Source: an uncultured Muribaculaceae bacterium
Lineage (GTDB): Bacteria > Bacteroidota > Bacteroidia > Bacteroidales > Muribaculaceae
Reading direction: 5' to 3'
Assembly (NCBI GenBank): GCA_934555895.1
Contig: CAKTFH010000012.1
Span: 1-63,352, forward strand
Length of the DNA: 63,352 nt
Below are positions 9,509 to 18,274 of the stretch, piece after piece; within the stretch, counting starts at the first letter, position 1, and every line of letters begins with the position of its first letter. The position numbers and the translations under genes are program-made. Below the pieces are notes generated by a model. The model was not told the DNA's origin. It worked only from the letters and a program-made list of their open reading frames with translations, and searched no databases.

Positions 9509-9679
9509 GCTTATTTTACTTATTTAATGTAATGCATGTGTGTGATGTGTTGCAAATATACTCAATTAATTTTGATCTGACGCTGTCGGTGTTTTCAATA
9601 TTGTTAGAAAACCATACATGAATATATGGAGCAGTCTATTTTTTTATTTGACAGATGCGTGGAAGTCGCGTTTTTTAGT

Positions 9680-9687
9680 TACCTTTG
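9680..9687 (+). promoter_or_regulatory. Bacteroidetes -7 element of hppA
   Basis: TACCTTTG matches the consensus TAnnTTTG. A TTTG at 9647-9650 is too far upstream (29 bp) to be a normal -33 box, so only the -7 half is supported. Transcription would start near 9694, leaving a leader of about 115 nt before the ATG at 9809. Confidence 0.5.
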
Positions 9688-9718
9688 TATCGAGATAACG
9701 GGGGATGCGGAATAGCTG

Positions 9719-9760
9719 AGGCATTTGTGAAGGTCTTTTGTGAGACCGATGTTCCTGCCT
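9719..9760 (+). promoter_or_regulatory. Structured 5' leader of hppA
   Basis: Within the predicted leader, AGGCA (9719-9723) can pair with TGCCT (9756-9760), and nested inside is a hairpin of GGTCT (9732-9736) with AGACC (9743-9747). GGAA (9709-9712) could also pair with TTCC just after a GATG. It could be a cis-regulatory RNA, but I cannot assign a riboswitch class. Confidence 0.35.
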
Positions 9761-9808
9761 TGTCGAATCCATTGAAAACTAATTATTAACTACTTTATTT
9801 CTAATTTC

Positions 9809-12040
9809 ATGGAAAAAGTCCTTTTCTGGATTGTGCCGGCTTCATCCTTGGTGGCGCTTTTCCTGGCGTGGTATTTCTACCGCCAGATGATGCGTCAGAG
9901 CGAGGGTACCGACATGATGAAAAAAATCGCATCGCATGTGCGTAAGGGTGCGATGTCGTATCTAAAACAGCAGTATAAGATTGTGGGTCTGGTATTTATA
10001 GCGCTCGTGGTGCTATTTGCCATAATGGCTTACGGTTTCGGCCTTCAGAATCCATGGGTACCTGTGGCATTCCTTACAGGAGGTTTCTTTTCCGGTCTGT
10101 CGGGCTTTCTCGGTATGAAGACAGCCACCAACGCATCGGCCCGCACGGCTCATGCCGCTCAGAAATCGCTTAATTCAGGTCTGCGTGTGGCTTTCCGCAG
10201 CGGTGCCGTGATGGGCCTTGTGGTAGTGGGTCTCGGCTTGCTTGATATCTCGTTCTGGTATCTGCTTCTCGACTGGGTGGAGGGCGATGCCGGCACTACT
10301 CACAAACTCACGATGATTACCACCACAATGCTTACCTTCGGCATGGGCGCTTCTACACAGGCGCTTTTCGCCCGTGTAGGCGGCGGCATCTATACCAAGG
10401 CTGCCGATGTGGGTGCCGACCTTGTGGGTAAGGTAGAGGCCGGAATTCCCGAGGATGACCCCCGCAACCCCGCTACCATCGCCGACAACGTGGGTGACAA
10501 CGTTGGTGATGTGGCCGGTATGGGTGCTGACCTTTATGAGTCGTATTGCGGCTCGATTCTCGCCACCGCCGCTCTTGGAGCCGCTGCCGCCGCAGGAGCT
10601 GTCGGCACTCTCGGTGAAGAGGCCGCCATCACTCTGCAGCTCAAGGCCGTGATGGCCCCCATGCTTATCGCCGCCCTGGGCATCATCCTTTCCATCATAG
10701 GCATCTTCTGCGTGAAGACCAAGGAAAACGCCTCTATCAAAGACCTTCTGGGTTCGCTCAGCGTGGGCACCAATGTGAGCTCGGTGCTTATCGTGGGTGC
10801 TACATTCCTTATCCTCTGGCTCCTGGAGATGGACAACTGGGTGAACCTCTCGCTGGCAGTGGTGGTAGGTCTGCTCGTGGGCGTGGTGATTGGCCGCGCT
10901 ACGGAATATTACACCTCGCAGAGCTATAAACCCACCAAAAAACTGGCCGAAAGCGGTCAGACCGGTCCGGCCACTGTGATTATATCGGGTGTGGGTCTCG
11001 GCATGATTTCCACCGCCATCCCCGTGATTGCTGTGGTTGTGGGTATCATACTCAGCTACTGGCTCGCTTCTGGTTTCGACTTCGCCAACATTTCATGGGG
11101 TCTTTACGGTATCGGCATCGCAGCCGTGGGCATGCTCTCGACTCTCGGCATCACTCTGGCCACCGACGCATATGGCCCAATCGCCGACAATGCCGGCGGT
11201 AACGCCGAGATGAGCGGACTTGGTGAGGAGGTACGCCGTCGCACCGACGCCCTCGACTCGCTCGGTAACACTACTGCCGCTACAGGCAAAGGCTTCGCCA
11301 TCGGTTCAGCAGCCCTTACCGGCCTTGCACTCCTCGCTTCATATATCGAGGAAATCCGCATCGGACTCCACCGCATCGGTCAGGACTTCATTCAGATTGG
11401 CACCAGCCTTACCGACACTATCCAGATTCCGCTCAGCGACGCCACTTTCACCGATTTCATGATGGCCTACAATGTGAACCTCATGAACCCGATGGTGCTT
11501 GCAGGTATGTTTATCGGCGCCATGATGGCATTCCTCTTCTGTGGCCTGACAATGAACGCTGTAGGACGCGCTGCTTCTCATATGGTTGAGGAGGTGCGTC
11601 GTCAGTTCCGTGAAATCAAAGGCATCCTTGCCGGCAAAGCCGAGCCCGATTACGCACGCTGCGTGCAGATTTCCACCAAGGGTGCCCAGAGAGAGATGGT
11701 GTTCCCGTCGCTTCTTGCCATCGCAGTGCCCATCATTGTGGGTCTGCTGTTCGGTGTTCCCGGTGTGATAGGCCTGCTTTGCGGCGGTCTGGCTGCAGGC
11801 TTTGTTCTGGCAGTGTTCATGAGCAATGCCGGAGGTGCCTGGGATAATGCCAAGAAATATATTGAAGAAGGAAACTTCGGAGGCAAAGGCAGCGAAGTGC
11901 ACAAAGCCACCGTGGTTGGTGACACCGTAGGTGACCCCTTTAAGGACACATCGGGTCCCTCGCTCAACATCCTCATCAAACTCATGTCGATGGTATCGAT
12001 TGTGATGGCTGGCCTTACCGTCAGCTGGTCGCTCTTCTGA
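9809..12040 (+). CDS. hppA: Membrane-bound pyrophosphatase, cation-pumping
   Basis: An integral membrane enzyme that hydrolyses pyrophosphate and pumps Na+ and/or H+ across the inner membrane. About 16 hydrophobic segments are visible over 743 residues, normal for the bacterial family. The substrate-binding signature DVGADLVGKVEAGIPEDDPR is followed by NPATIADNVGDNVGDVAGMG, and a late conserved block reads GDTVGDPFKDTSGPSLN. The site that separates K+-dependent from K+-independent enzymes reads GNTTAATGKG, with Ala where independent enzymes have Lys, so a K+-stimulated type is predicted. The gene stands alone between a -7 element with a structured leader and a strong terminator shared with the convergent S41 gene. 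Confidence 0.97.
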   Translation: MEKVLFWIVPASSLVALFLAWYFYRQMMRQSEGTDMMKKIASHVRKGAMSYLKQQYKIVGLVFIALVVLFAIMAYGFGLQNPWVPVAFLTGGFFSGLSGFLGMKTATNASARTAHAAQKSLNSGLRVAFRSGAVMGLVVVGLGLLDISFWYLLLDWVEGDAGTTHKLTMITTTMLTFGMGASTQALFARVGGGIYTKAADVGADLVGKVEAGIPEDDPRNPATIADNVGDNVGDVAGMGADLYESYCGSILATAALGAAAAAGAVGTLGEEAAITLQLKAVMAPMLIAALGIILSIIGIFCVKTKENASIKDLLGSLSVGTNVSSVLIVGATFLILWLLEMDNWVNLSLAVVVGLLVGVVIGRATEYYTSQSYKPTKKLAESGQTGPATVIISGVGLGMISTAIPVIAVVVGIILSYWLASGFDFANISWGLYGIGIAAVGMLSTLGITLATDAYGPIADNAGGNAEMSGLGEEVRRRTDALDSLGNTTAATGKGFAIGSAALTGLALLASYIEEIRIGLHRIGQDFIQIGTSLTDTIQIPLSDATFTDFMMAYNVNLMNPMVLAGMFIGAMMAFLFCGLTMNAVGRAASHMVEEVRRQFREIKGILAGKAEPDYARCVQISTKGAQREMVFPSLLAIAVPIIVGLLFGVPGVIGLLCGGLAAGFVLAVFMSNAGGAWDNAKKYIEEGNFGGKGSEVHKATVVGDTVGDPFKDTSGPSLNILIKLMSMVSIVMAGLTVSWSLF

Positions 12041-12069
12041 TTCCAATCTATATCCAATCTATATCCAAT

Positions 12070-12117
12070 AAAACATCAGCCAGCGGTGCAGTCGATTGCA
12101 TCGCTGGCTGATGTTTT
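12070..12117. terminator. Bidirectional terminator between convergent genes
   Basis: A 16-bp perfect stem pairs AAAACATCAGCCAGCG (12070-12085) with 12102-12117. It ends in a T tract on both strands, serving hppA (plus) and the S41 peptidase gene (minus). Confidence 0.9.
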
Positions 12118-12129
12118 ATAGAAGATGTT

Positions 12130-14079
12130 TTAGTCGAGATATTCACCGTTGGCTATCATCTGGAGTGCTCTGTCGAGGATGGTGTCTTTTTCGCCTGTCA
12201 AATCACTTTTGGTGAGCGGAACCTCGATGTCGGGAATCACTCCGCGCCCGCGGGGGAAACGGGGTGATATGGTCTCGTCGAAAATACATTTAACAAGCGG
12301 TATACGCCAGTTGAGCATTGAATTCGGCAGGGTGAAGTCGGCGAATTTCAGTGCGGTCATATAGGCGTAGGCGGTGCGGGTCTCGCGGCCGATTATCACT
12401 CCACGGTGTGAACGCGCTATGTTAGCAGGAAACAGGGTTGCCGCCGAGCACGACAGCTCGTCGACAAGCACATAGAGTCGGCCGCCATAAGTTGTTTCGG
12501 CATCAGGCATCAATGTGGATTCCTCCTCCTGGCAGTACAGTCCGTCGCGTCCTTCAAGTTCCTTATATTCCTCACCGAATATGTCTAATTCGGGGGTATA
12601 GTTACGACAATATATCATCGATGGGAAATGCCCCCTGCGGTTCACCTTGCTGCTGTGACGCGTAGTGGCATAGGGCTTGTCGCTGCAATAGGAGAGCAGT
12701 TTATTGAGCACATCGCCGCTGCCGCCTCCGTTGTTGCGCACATCCACTATCATATGCGGCGTGTCGAGGTTGCGGTGGATGAAATTGCGTATGCTGTCGG
12801 TCCCCGTCTCGTCGAGGTTGAATGTAGATATCCCGATATATGCAGTGGAATCTTTGAGCATGCGGGTGGAAAATCCCTGGCTTGTGTTACGGTTGGTCCA
12901 GCCCATTGGCTTTCTGGCGGGCATAGGTTTCTTATGGCCTTCGTGCCTATTGTTTTTTATGGTCTCGCCATTGTCAAGCGTCACGGTAAAGCCGTTGAAT
13001 TTCCCTGGAGTATTATTGGCGTAAAGGCTGTTGAAATTCCAGAGCAGATGCGCCAGGGGGAAACTTTCCGACTTTGCGTCGTAGTCTGCGACATATTTTT
13101 TGAGTCGATCGGTTACCGAGTCTGTGCCTATGCCATCAATGGCCGTGACAGTGCGGTTAAGATAGCCGGTGAAGCCATCTGTTGCATTTACCACGCGCAC
13201 GCTGTCGCCAACCAGACCTAGATAAAGATTCCAGTAAGTGCGTTTGCCGATGCCCCATGAAGGCCAGAAATTTATGTGAGAGTCGTGGAAGAAAGCCGAC
13301 ATCCGCATAATCATGATTACAAAATCGACCATATCCACTTTGCCGGTGATAGATTGCGCCAACGAGTCACTGTAGGCCATAAGCGCATCTTTGGTGATGA
13401 ACTCGTCAAGCGAGGGGTAACAGTCGACGAGAATATCGGTCAGCACTTTGATGTCTTCCTTAGCCTGCTGTGCCGTGAGAAATTGCTTCGGGGTAATAGG
13501 CTCGGGTGCCTTGAATGTGGTCTTAAGGCCGAATGGCGACATCGGGTCGGCCGCTTTACCGTAATGCGACACACTTATCATGACCGATGGCTCCGGCACC
13601 TTCTTGTAGCTGTATGCCATTGTGCCAAGTGTGTCGCCGACGCTGATCCGTTCGCCGGTCTTGAACCTCCGTCGCAGTTTCAGGCCCGACATTGAGAGTG
13701 TGTTTCCGTTGGGCGCCGCAATAGATATGCTGTGGGAGACAAAGCGCGCCGACCGTTCCGAGTTCTTTACGAAATCGCGGCGCGATGTGTCGAAGTCGAT
13801 GTTGAAATCTGCATCCCCTGCTATGCTGGTTGAAAGACCATCCATGTATGTGAGGAATATGTTGCTGACTTTACCGTCGAACGGGGCCACGACAACATCC
13901 CCCTCAGTGCCGCCAACAATCAGCGAAGCGAAGTTGAGTTCACGGTCTATGAAACTCTGAGGAGCATAGAGAATATCGCTTCCCGCTTTCTTGCCCGCTA
14001 TGGGCCATTGCCACTGCTGGCCATAAATAGCTAAAGATGAAACGAAAGCGAGGAGTGCTAAAACGACAAATTTTTTCAT
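12130..14079 (-). CDS. S41 peptidase with degenerate M23-like N-domain
   Basis: An exported protein (signal peptide up to about YGQ, residue 21). Residues 25 to about 195 resemble a lysostaphin/M23-type beta domain: WQWPIAGKK, then VVVAPFDGKVSNIF, then GERISVGDTLGTM. The metal-binding HxGxD block is not recognisable, so this part is probably non-catalytic. Residues from about 200 to 630 are a C-terminal-processing-type S41 peptidase with MIVDVRNNGGGSGDVLN and the nucleophile Ser545 in DELSCSAATLF. It should act in the periplasm or at the outer membrane. A possible role is peptidoglycan- or envelope-linked proteolysis, with the N-domain as a binding module; this is inference. No partner gene is evident nearby. 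Confidence 0.85.
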   Translation of the reverse strand: MKKFVVLALLAFVSSLAIYGQQWQWPIAGKKAGSDILYAPQSFIDRELNFASLIVGGTEGDVVVAPFDGKVSNIFLTYMDGLSTSIAGDADFNIDFDTSRRDFVKNSERSARFVSHSISIAAPNGNTLSMSGLKLRRRFKTGERISVGDTLGTMAYSYKKVPEPSVMISVSHYGKAADPMSPFGLKTTFKAPEPITPKQFLTAQQAKEDIKVLTDILVDCYPSLDEFITKDALMAYSDSLAQSITGKVDMVDFVIMIMRMSAFFHDSHINFWPSWGIGKRTYWNLYLGLVGDSVRVVNATDGFTGYLNRTVTAIDGIGTDSVTDRLKKYVADYDAKSESFPLAHLLWNFNSLYANNTPGKFNGFTVTLDNGETIKNNRHEGHKKPMPARKPMGWTNRNTSQGFSTRMLKDSTAYIGISTFNLDETGTDSIRNFIHRNLDTPHMIVDVRNNGGGSGDVLNKLLSYCSDKPYATTRHSSKVNRRGHFPSMIYCRNYTPELDIFGEEYKELEGRDGLYCQEEESTLMPDAETTYGGRLYVLVDELSCSAATLFPANIARSHRGVIIGRETRTAYAYMTALKFADFTLPNSMLNWRIPLVKCIFDETISPRFPRGRGVIPDIEVPLTKSDLTGEKDTILDRALQMIANGEYLD

Positions 14080-14191
14080 GGTGTGAATAAATTAGTGTAT
14101 ATCTGTTGTGCGTGAATGAAATCTCACACCACAAAGATATAACTAATTATTTAGTTGTACAACTATTTTGTTAGTTTGTCACAGAGAGCTG

Positions 14192-15634
14192 TCACTTAAT
14201 GTTGTTTTCGATGAACTGCACGATTGCATCGAGCACATCGGGAGAAATTGTCTCACAAATTTCGTCATACTCCGTAAGTTCGCCTGTAACTGCATGTTGC
14301 AAGAGGTGGTTGAGGCCGGGCATCGGCATGGTCTTGGCTTGCGGCACAAGCTCCTTTATCACGTTCAGGTTATCGGGATAAACCTGAGTGTCCTTTTCGC
14401 CGTTGATGGCAAGTACCGGGCATTTCACCTTGACGAGATATTTGCGGGGATTAAGTGCAAGGAATGTGTCGAACCATGGGCTGCGAGTCTGTTGCGACAT
14501 CTTCAATGACTCGACAATCGGTTGAGGCACCTGCAGGCCGCATTTGGCGACAATTGAATCGATGTCGATAGCTTCCGATACCCCTTTCTTAGTCTGTTCG
14601 GCGATAATGTCAAATACTTCTCCAATAAGTTTAAGGCTGTTGGCTTTGTCGGCATCCGGCAGACCGCTTTTGTCAAGGCCGTGTTCGTTTTGCCTCAGCA
14701 GTGTCTCTTTGCCTGAAATGGCCATACCGGCCAGCGAAATGATGAAGTCGGCTTTGCCATCCGCACCAATCATGAAGGCTATCGTACCCCCTTCGGAATG
14801 GCCGAGGACTCCTACCGTTCCGATGCATCCGACTGAACGCAGGAAATTGATTCCGCTTTCGGCATCGCCTTTGAATGTAAGGGTAGTGGCGGTGTTGAAG
14901 TCACCTGTAGATGTGCCTGTGCCGCGGTCGTCGTAGCGCAGCGATGCAATGCCGTTGCGGGCAAGCCGGTCGGCGATTACCGCAAAAGGCTTGTGGTCGA
15001 ACAGCTCTTCGTCGCGGTTCTGCGGACCGCTTCCGGTGACCATCACCACACCGGGCATCTTTTTGCTGCTTGCGTTGAGCGGAATGGTGAGTGTGGCGCT
15101 CATCACAGCCCCGTCGGGAGCGGTGAATGTCGTGTCAATGACGCTGTAGGGGAATGGCGGCTTTGGTGTCTGCGGGCGTCGCTCCTCGATAGGTTTTTCC
15201 GGGGTCAGGTTGAGCCTGAATTCGTTGCCCCGCTGTGTGAAGTGACCATTGATGGCGCCGGCTGAGATTCTGCCGGTAAAGGATGCTCCTATCAGATCGC
15301 AGGAGAGCGATATGGAGTCGGGGGTGCAGAGCACTACCTCTGTGGCAATTCCTTTTGCGCCCTGGGAGGGGGAGTCCATGGTGCATAATGTCTCTCCCGA
15401 TTCGTTTTCCGAGAAGTTGAAAACCAGCGGCAGCTTCATGATTCCTATTCTGAGGTCTCCGCGCCATGAGCCGTTGAGCGCCCATGCATTGCCTGTCGAT
15501 AACAGTAGTGTGACAGCCAACACAAATAAATCAATCAATCTTTTGCTGCTGTTGGAGGCGGATAAGACTCTGCCCATCATCTCTCTCGTCTGCTTCCCGT
15601 TATATTTATGCTTTGACTGTCTGTTGATTTCCAT
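14192..15634 (-). CDS. Exported alpha/beta hydrolase
   Basis: A serine hydrolase of the dienelactone-hydrolase/S33-like class. The nucleophile is Ser280 in the elbow GHSEGG; the oxyanion region is VMVTGSGPQNRDE; a late GLNHLLQ supplies the likely catalytic His. Residues of about 55-145 form an extra N-terminal beta domain. The N-terminus is unusual: about 30 polar residues precede the hydrophobic stretch LIDLFVLAVTLLLSTGNAWA. An internal Met (19 or 20, MMGRV) gives a more ordinary export signal and may be the true start. The substrate is unknown; esters or short peptides are typical for homologues. Encoded alone on the minus strand. Confidence 0.85.
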   Translation of the reverse strand: MEINRQSKHKYNGKQTREMMGRVLSASNSSKRLIDLFVLAVTLLLSTGNAWALNGSWRGDLRIGIMKLPLVFNFSENESGETLCTMDSPSQGAKGIATEVVLCTPDSISLSCDLIGASFTGRISAGAINGHFTQRGNEFRLNLTPEKPIEERRPQTPKPPFPYSVIDTTFTAPDGAVMSATLTIPLNASSKKMPGVVMVTGSGPQNRDEELFDHKPFAVIADRLARNGIASLRYDDRGTGTSTGDFNTATTLTFKGDAESGINFLRSVGCIGTVGVLGHSEGGTIAFMIGADGKADFIISLAGMAISGKETLLRQNEHGLDKSGLPDADKANSLKLIGEVFDIIAEQTKKGVSEAIDIDSIVAKCGLQVPQPIVESLKMSQQTRSPWFDTFLALNPRKYLVKVKCPVLAINGEKDTQVYPDNLNVIKELVPQAKTMPMPGLNHLLQHAVTGELTEYDEICETISPDVLDAIVQFIENNIK

Positions 15635-15742
15635 TGCTGTTGCTTAACCTCTTTTTATATTCTGAGATGCCATGTAGTGGATTTCAATTAATCCAATTGT
15701 AAAGGTATGAATTAATTCAGTTTAATTAATGAATATAGTAAA

Positions 15743-15789
15743 AAAACACTTCCATTCATCCACGGGCAATAGATGAATGGAGGTGTTTT
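15743..15789. terminator. Bidirectional terminator after the DJ-1 gene
   Basis: Arms 15743-15760 and 15772-15789 form a perfect 18-bp stem (AAAACACTTCCATTCATC and its complement) with an 11-nt loop and flanking A and T tracts. It lies 16 bp past the DJ-1 stop. Confidence 0.9.
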
Positions 15790-15804
15790 ATATGGTCGTT
15801 TGTT

Positions 15805-16428
15805 TTATAACGTGATTATCATGGAGGCGGCGGTGTCATCGGCCACTTTGTCGCCCTTGGTCTGGCGTATGATTTCAATAGCAAATGGTAAAGTGGTGCC
15901 TGGGCCCTCAGATGTTATCAGATTTGGGGCTGTAACAACTTTTTCTTTCACATATATGCCGCCGTTGCTGTGGATTTGTTCGCCTAACCCGGGATAGCAA
16001 GTTGCGTTTTTACCTTTCAATATACCTAAGGGAGCAAGCACCACGGCGGGGCCGGCACATATCGATGCGATTCGTCCTCCTTTGTTGAAATGCTGGAGCA
16101 GCATTTTGGAGACATCTTCCGAAGCATGCAGATTTGGGGCTCCCGGCAAACCGCCGGGTACTATGAGCCAGTCGGCGTTGCTTATGTCTGTTTCAGAAAT
16201 CAGAGAGTCGGCTACTATTGTCTGTCCGGTAGCGCCTTTTATTTGAAGAGTGGTGTCAACGGCAACAGCTACAACCGGGATGTCGGCCCTGCGCAATGCA
16301 TCGATTGTCGCAAAAGCCTCGATTTCTTCCACGCCGGTAGCGAGGAAGATATAAGATTTTTTAGCTTCCATAGTCATAACACAGATTGATAAGAGTGCCA
16401 AAGCGGCAATTCTTCTGATATAAAACAT
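15805..16428 (-). CDS. Exported DJ-1/PfpI family protein
   Basis: The fold signature of the DJ-1/ThiJ/PfpI superfamily is clear: an N-terminal acidic site in ATGVEEIEAF (Glu34, Glu35 or Glu37) and the reactive cysteine Cys124 in GGRIASICAGPAVVLAPLG. Members act as deglycase-like or oxidative-stress proteins, chaperones or proteases. Here the domain is preceded by a hydrophobic N-terminus (MFYIRRIAALALLSICVMTM) that looks like a signal peptide or signal anchor, whereas most DJ-1 proteins are cytosolic. A periplasmic location is therefore predicted. It is a single gene with a strong terminator. Confidence 0.88.
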   Translation of the reverse strand: MFYIRRIAALALLSICVMTMEAKKSYIFLATGVEEIEAFATIDALRRADIPVVAVAVDTTLQIKGATGQTIVADSLISETDISNADWLIVPGGLPGAPNLHASEDVSKMLLQHFNKGGRIASICAGPAVVLAPLGILKGKNATCYPGLGEQIHSNGGIYVKEKVVTAPNLITSEGPGTTLPFAIEIIRQTKGDKVADDTAASMIITL

Positions 16429-16460
16429 ATTAAGTGCCTTAAATTATTTAATCAATTCAG

Positions 16461-16574
16461 CTACTTTCTGACTAATGGCTCTTTAGTTGTCTTTCGGGCG
16501 TTTTTCCAGAACTCGTCGGTCATGATGCCCGCATCGCTCCCTTCTCTTCCTGAAAAAACATCTTGAAATCCTAC
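16461..16574 (-). pseudogene. Short coding remnant, antitoxin-like
   Basis: Reading the minus strand from 16574, a frame without an upstream start encodes about 37 residues including SDAGIMTDEFWKNAR and ends at a TAG (16461-16463). The TDEFWKNAR stretch recalls the DUF4415/BrnA type of antitoxin, but it is short and no intact partner is near. I treat it as a decayed gene fragment. Confidence 0.3.
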
Positions 16575-16697
16575 CTAAATAACCATTAACTAATTTCTTC
16601 AAGTCATTTAAGTAAATTTAGTTACGGTAATAAAACGTTGTAATTGGCTCAACGGTTCTCTCGCGAAGCTATTATAATCTAAGCCTGAGCAATACAA

Positions 16698-16726
16698 TAT
16701 CGCCTTTTGGCGATACGCGAAAGCGT
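16698..16726 (+). other. Two adjacent small hairpins
   Basis: TATCGCC-TTTT-GGCGATA (16698-16715) is followed directly by ACGC-GAAA-GCGT (715-726), the second with a GNRA loop if transcribed on the plus strand. Both stems are perfect. They lie in a 400-bp gene-free stretch. They could be part of a small RNA or a mobile-element end; nothing more can be said. Confidence 0.35.
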
Positions 16727-16829
16727 TCATAGCAGCTCATACAGCACTTATGACTTATGCATGAAGTATTCACTTTTCAGCAAGTCACTATGTAATCACT
16801 GCCGTAGTCTATTGATATATGGCATGCCG

Positions 16830-17189
16830 TTATTTATTTTGAATACTTTCGTTATTCAGGTAATTGCTTATTCCCATTGCTATACATCCGAGAATCAGAT
16901 AGACTGAGGCGTATACGATAAACAACAATTCCTTAATGTCGAAGAACAGCCACGTTCCGGCAAGAAATGCAACTGACGATAACACCGGTAAATGCCACAT
17001 CTGACGGATATTCCTACCGCAACGGAATCCAAGTATGGCGGAATATACCGGATTTACAATGAAGAACAATATCATACACAATGCCATTCCCGAATATTCC
17101 GACGTAAATCTTGCCACAGCAAACGGCAAAGCGAACATCACCGCAACTGTAACGGCAATCCAAGATATTATAACTGTGCGACTTTCCAC
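16830..17189 (-). CDS. Small four-helix membrane protein
   Basis: A 119-residue protein with four hydrophobic segments (around 7-25, 33-52, 68-86 and 90-108) and few charged residues, so an inner-membrane protein is expected. I do not recognise a family. Its start overlaps the end of a truncated GNAT reading frame by 22 bp, and it is the last gene of the minus-strand operon that begins with the HxlR regulator. The junction with the GNAT fragment looks like a deletion scar, so this gene may have been joined to the operon secondarily. Confidence 0.6.
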   Translation of the reverse strand: MESRTVIISWIAVTVAVMFALPFAVARFTSEYSGMALCMILFFIVNPVYSAILGFRCGRNIRQMWHLPVLSSVAFLAGTWLFFDIKELLFIVYASVYLILGCIAMGISNYLNNESIQNK

Positions 17190-17341
17190 GGCAGCATAAG
17201 CATATAACGTTCTTTTTCTACCGAAGTATGCGGCGTCCAGCCCGCAATGGGACCGATATCCGGATCGCGTGCATATTTGAACAGAGCGTCGGCATCATTT
17301 TCCTGCCAGGGTCTGAGGATAAGTCTTTCTGTCTCTATCAT
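17168..17341 (-). pseudogene. Truncated GNAT acetyltransferase
   Basis: The frame starts at the ATG overlapping the TfoX stop (ATGA, 17338-17341). [20 protein letters not shown] is the typical N-terminus of RimJ/RimL-type GNAT N-acetyltransferases. Similarity persists through GWTPHTSVE and then ends; a stop follows after 57 residues, against a usual length of about 170-180. The acetyl-CoA-binding motif A is absent, so no activity is expected. The 3' part seems to have been lost by a deletion that brought the small membrane-protein gene alongside. Confidence 0.75.
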
Positions 17342-17652
17342 TTCCTTCTTGATTTTGGGAAAGGCAGATCTTCCCATAATGTTTCTATCACTTTCAAGAC
17401 CTTTTTTCTGTCTTGGAAGTCAAGAATATAAGCTTCTTTTGCTCCTTTATAAGGACAACCGCTTTCTGCATCGGCCATCAATTCTGCGATGGCAGGCAAT
17501 TTTTTTATAAATGCAGTGTTGTTACAAGCCGTTATTACGTTTTTTTCGTTTACATAAATGATGTAATCACCCATCATCTTGCGGCTGCGCACCTCTCCCA
17601 AGGGTGCAAGCATGTCGCAAACGAACTCTATAAACTCAGTGGAACAGGCCAT
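17338..17652 (-). CDS. TfoX/Sxy N-terminal domain protein
   Basis: A 104-residue protein consisting only of the TfoX N-terminal domain, with the characteristic start [26 protein letters not shown]. Full-length TfoX regulates competence in gammaproteobacteria; stand-alone N-domains like this are widespread and uncharacterised. It lies in the operon HxlR, zinc ribbon, DJ-1, TfoX, GNAT, 6 bp after the DJ-1 gene, and overlaps the GNAT remnant by 4 bp, so translational coupling is likely. The role is unknown. Confidence 0.85.
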   Translation of the reverse strand: MACSTEFIEFVCDMLAPLGEVRSRKMMGDYIIYVNEKNVITACNNTAFIKKLPAIAELMADAESGCPYKGAKEAYILDFQDRKKVLKVIETLWEDLPFPKSRRK

Positions 17653-17658
17653 ATTCTT

Positions 17659-18270
17659 TTATTTCGGAGGAAACAAGGCACAGAACCCCTGCTTATTGAA
17701 CTGATAGTACATTTCTATGCGCTCCGGAGTGTCATTTTCAAGTAGCAGAAGCATCTCTTTTGCAAACTCAAGAGTTGCAGAACCATTTGCCGTGACGATG
17801 TTTTTGTCGCTGACTGCTTGAGAGTGGATATATCCGTCAGGATTGGTATAATTCTTACTTCCCCATAATTTCAATTGCTCAAGCCCATTGCCGGTGTGTC
17901 TGACATCATTGAGAAATCCACATTTTGCCAAGAATGATGCTCCGTTGCAGATAGCGCCAACAATCTTTCCTTCATCGATGGCTTTTTGAACTATCGGCAT
18001 GACATGTCCAGCAATCGGTGTAGCCCATCCGAACCCGCCGATAAGCACCAATGCTGCATAATCGTCGGGCATCGTATCGAATGAATAATCAGGCAATGTT
18101 TGGAAACCGCCGATGGATTTGACGGGTTCCATAGACGGAGCTACTATCTTGTTGATGTACTTAGGATTCTCTTTCAGAGCATACTCATCGGAAGCAACCG
18201 CTTGCGAGAGATATACGACTTCGTGTGCCGCATAGTCTGGAAGAAGGATATAAAGGATTTCTTTGCTCAT
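17659..18270 (-). CDS. DJ-1/PfpI family protein, cytosolic
   Basis: A 203-residue class-I glutamine-amidotransferase-like protein. The nucleophile elbow is VGAICNGASFL with reactive Cys108, and LIGGFGWATP lies in the conserved glycine-rich region. There is no signal peptide, unlike the other DJ-1 protein of this window. Such proteins are linked to stress protection or glyoxal detoxification, but the substrate cannot be read here. It sits 4 bp after the zinc-ribbon gene, in the operon led by an HxlR regulator. HxlR regulators often answer to aldehydes or redox stress, which would fit. Confidence 0.88.
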   Translation of the reverse strand: MSKEILYILLPDYAAHEVVYLSQAVASDEYALKENPKYINKIVAPSMEPVKSIGGFQTLPDYSFDTMPDDYAALVLIGGFGWATPIAGHVMPIVQKAIDEGKIVGAICNGASFLAKCGFLNDVRHTGNGLEQLKLWGSKNYTNPDGYIHSQAVSDKNIVTANGSATLEFAKEMLLLLENDTPERIEMYYQFNKQGFCALFPPK

Positions 18271-18274
18271 AGGT

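Noticed and set aside
9702..9765. Fluoride riboswitch in the hppA leader
   Set aside because: GGGGATG and a second GATG with a GGAA/TTCC pairing are reminiscent, but the closing P1 helix and the conserved loop bases are missing.
12045..12066. Tandem 11-bp duplication (AATCTATATCC twice) after hppA
   Set aside because: A short two-copy slippage repeat next to a terminator; no further meaning visible.
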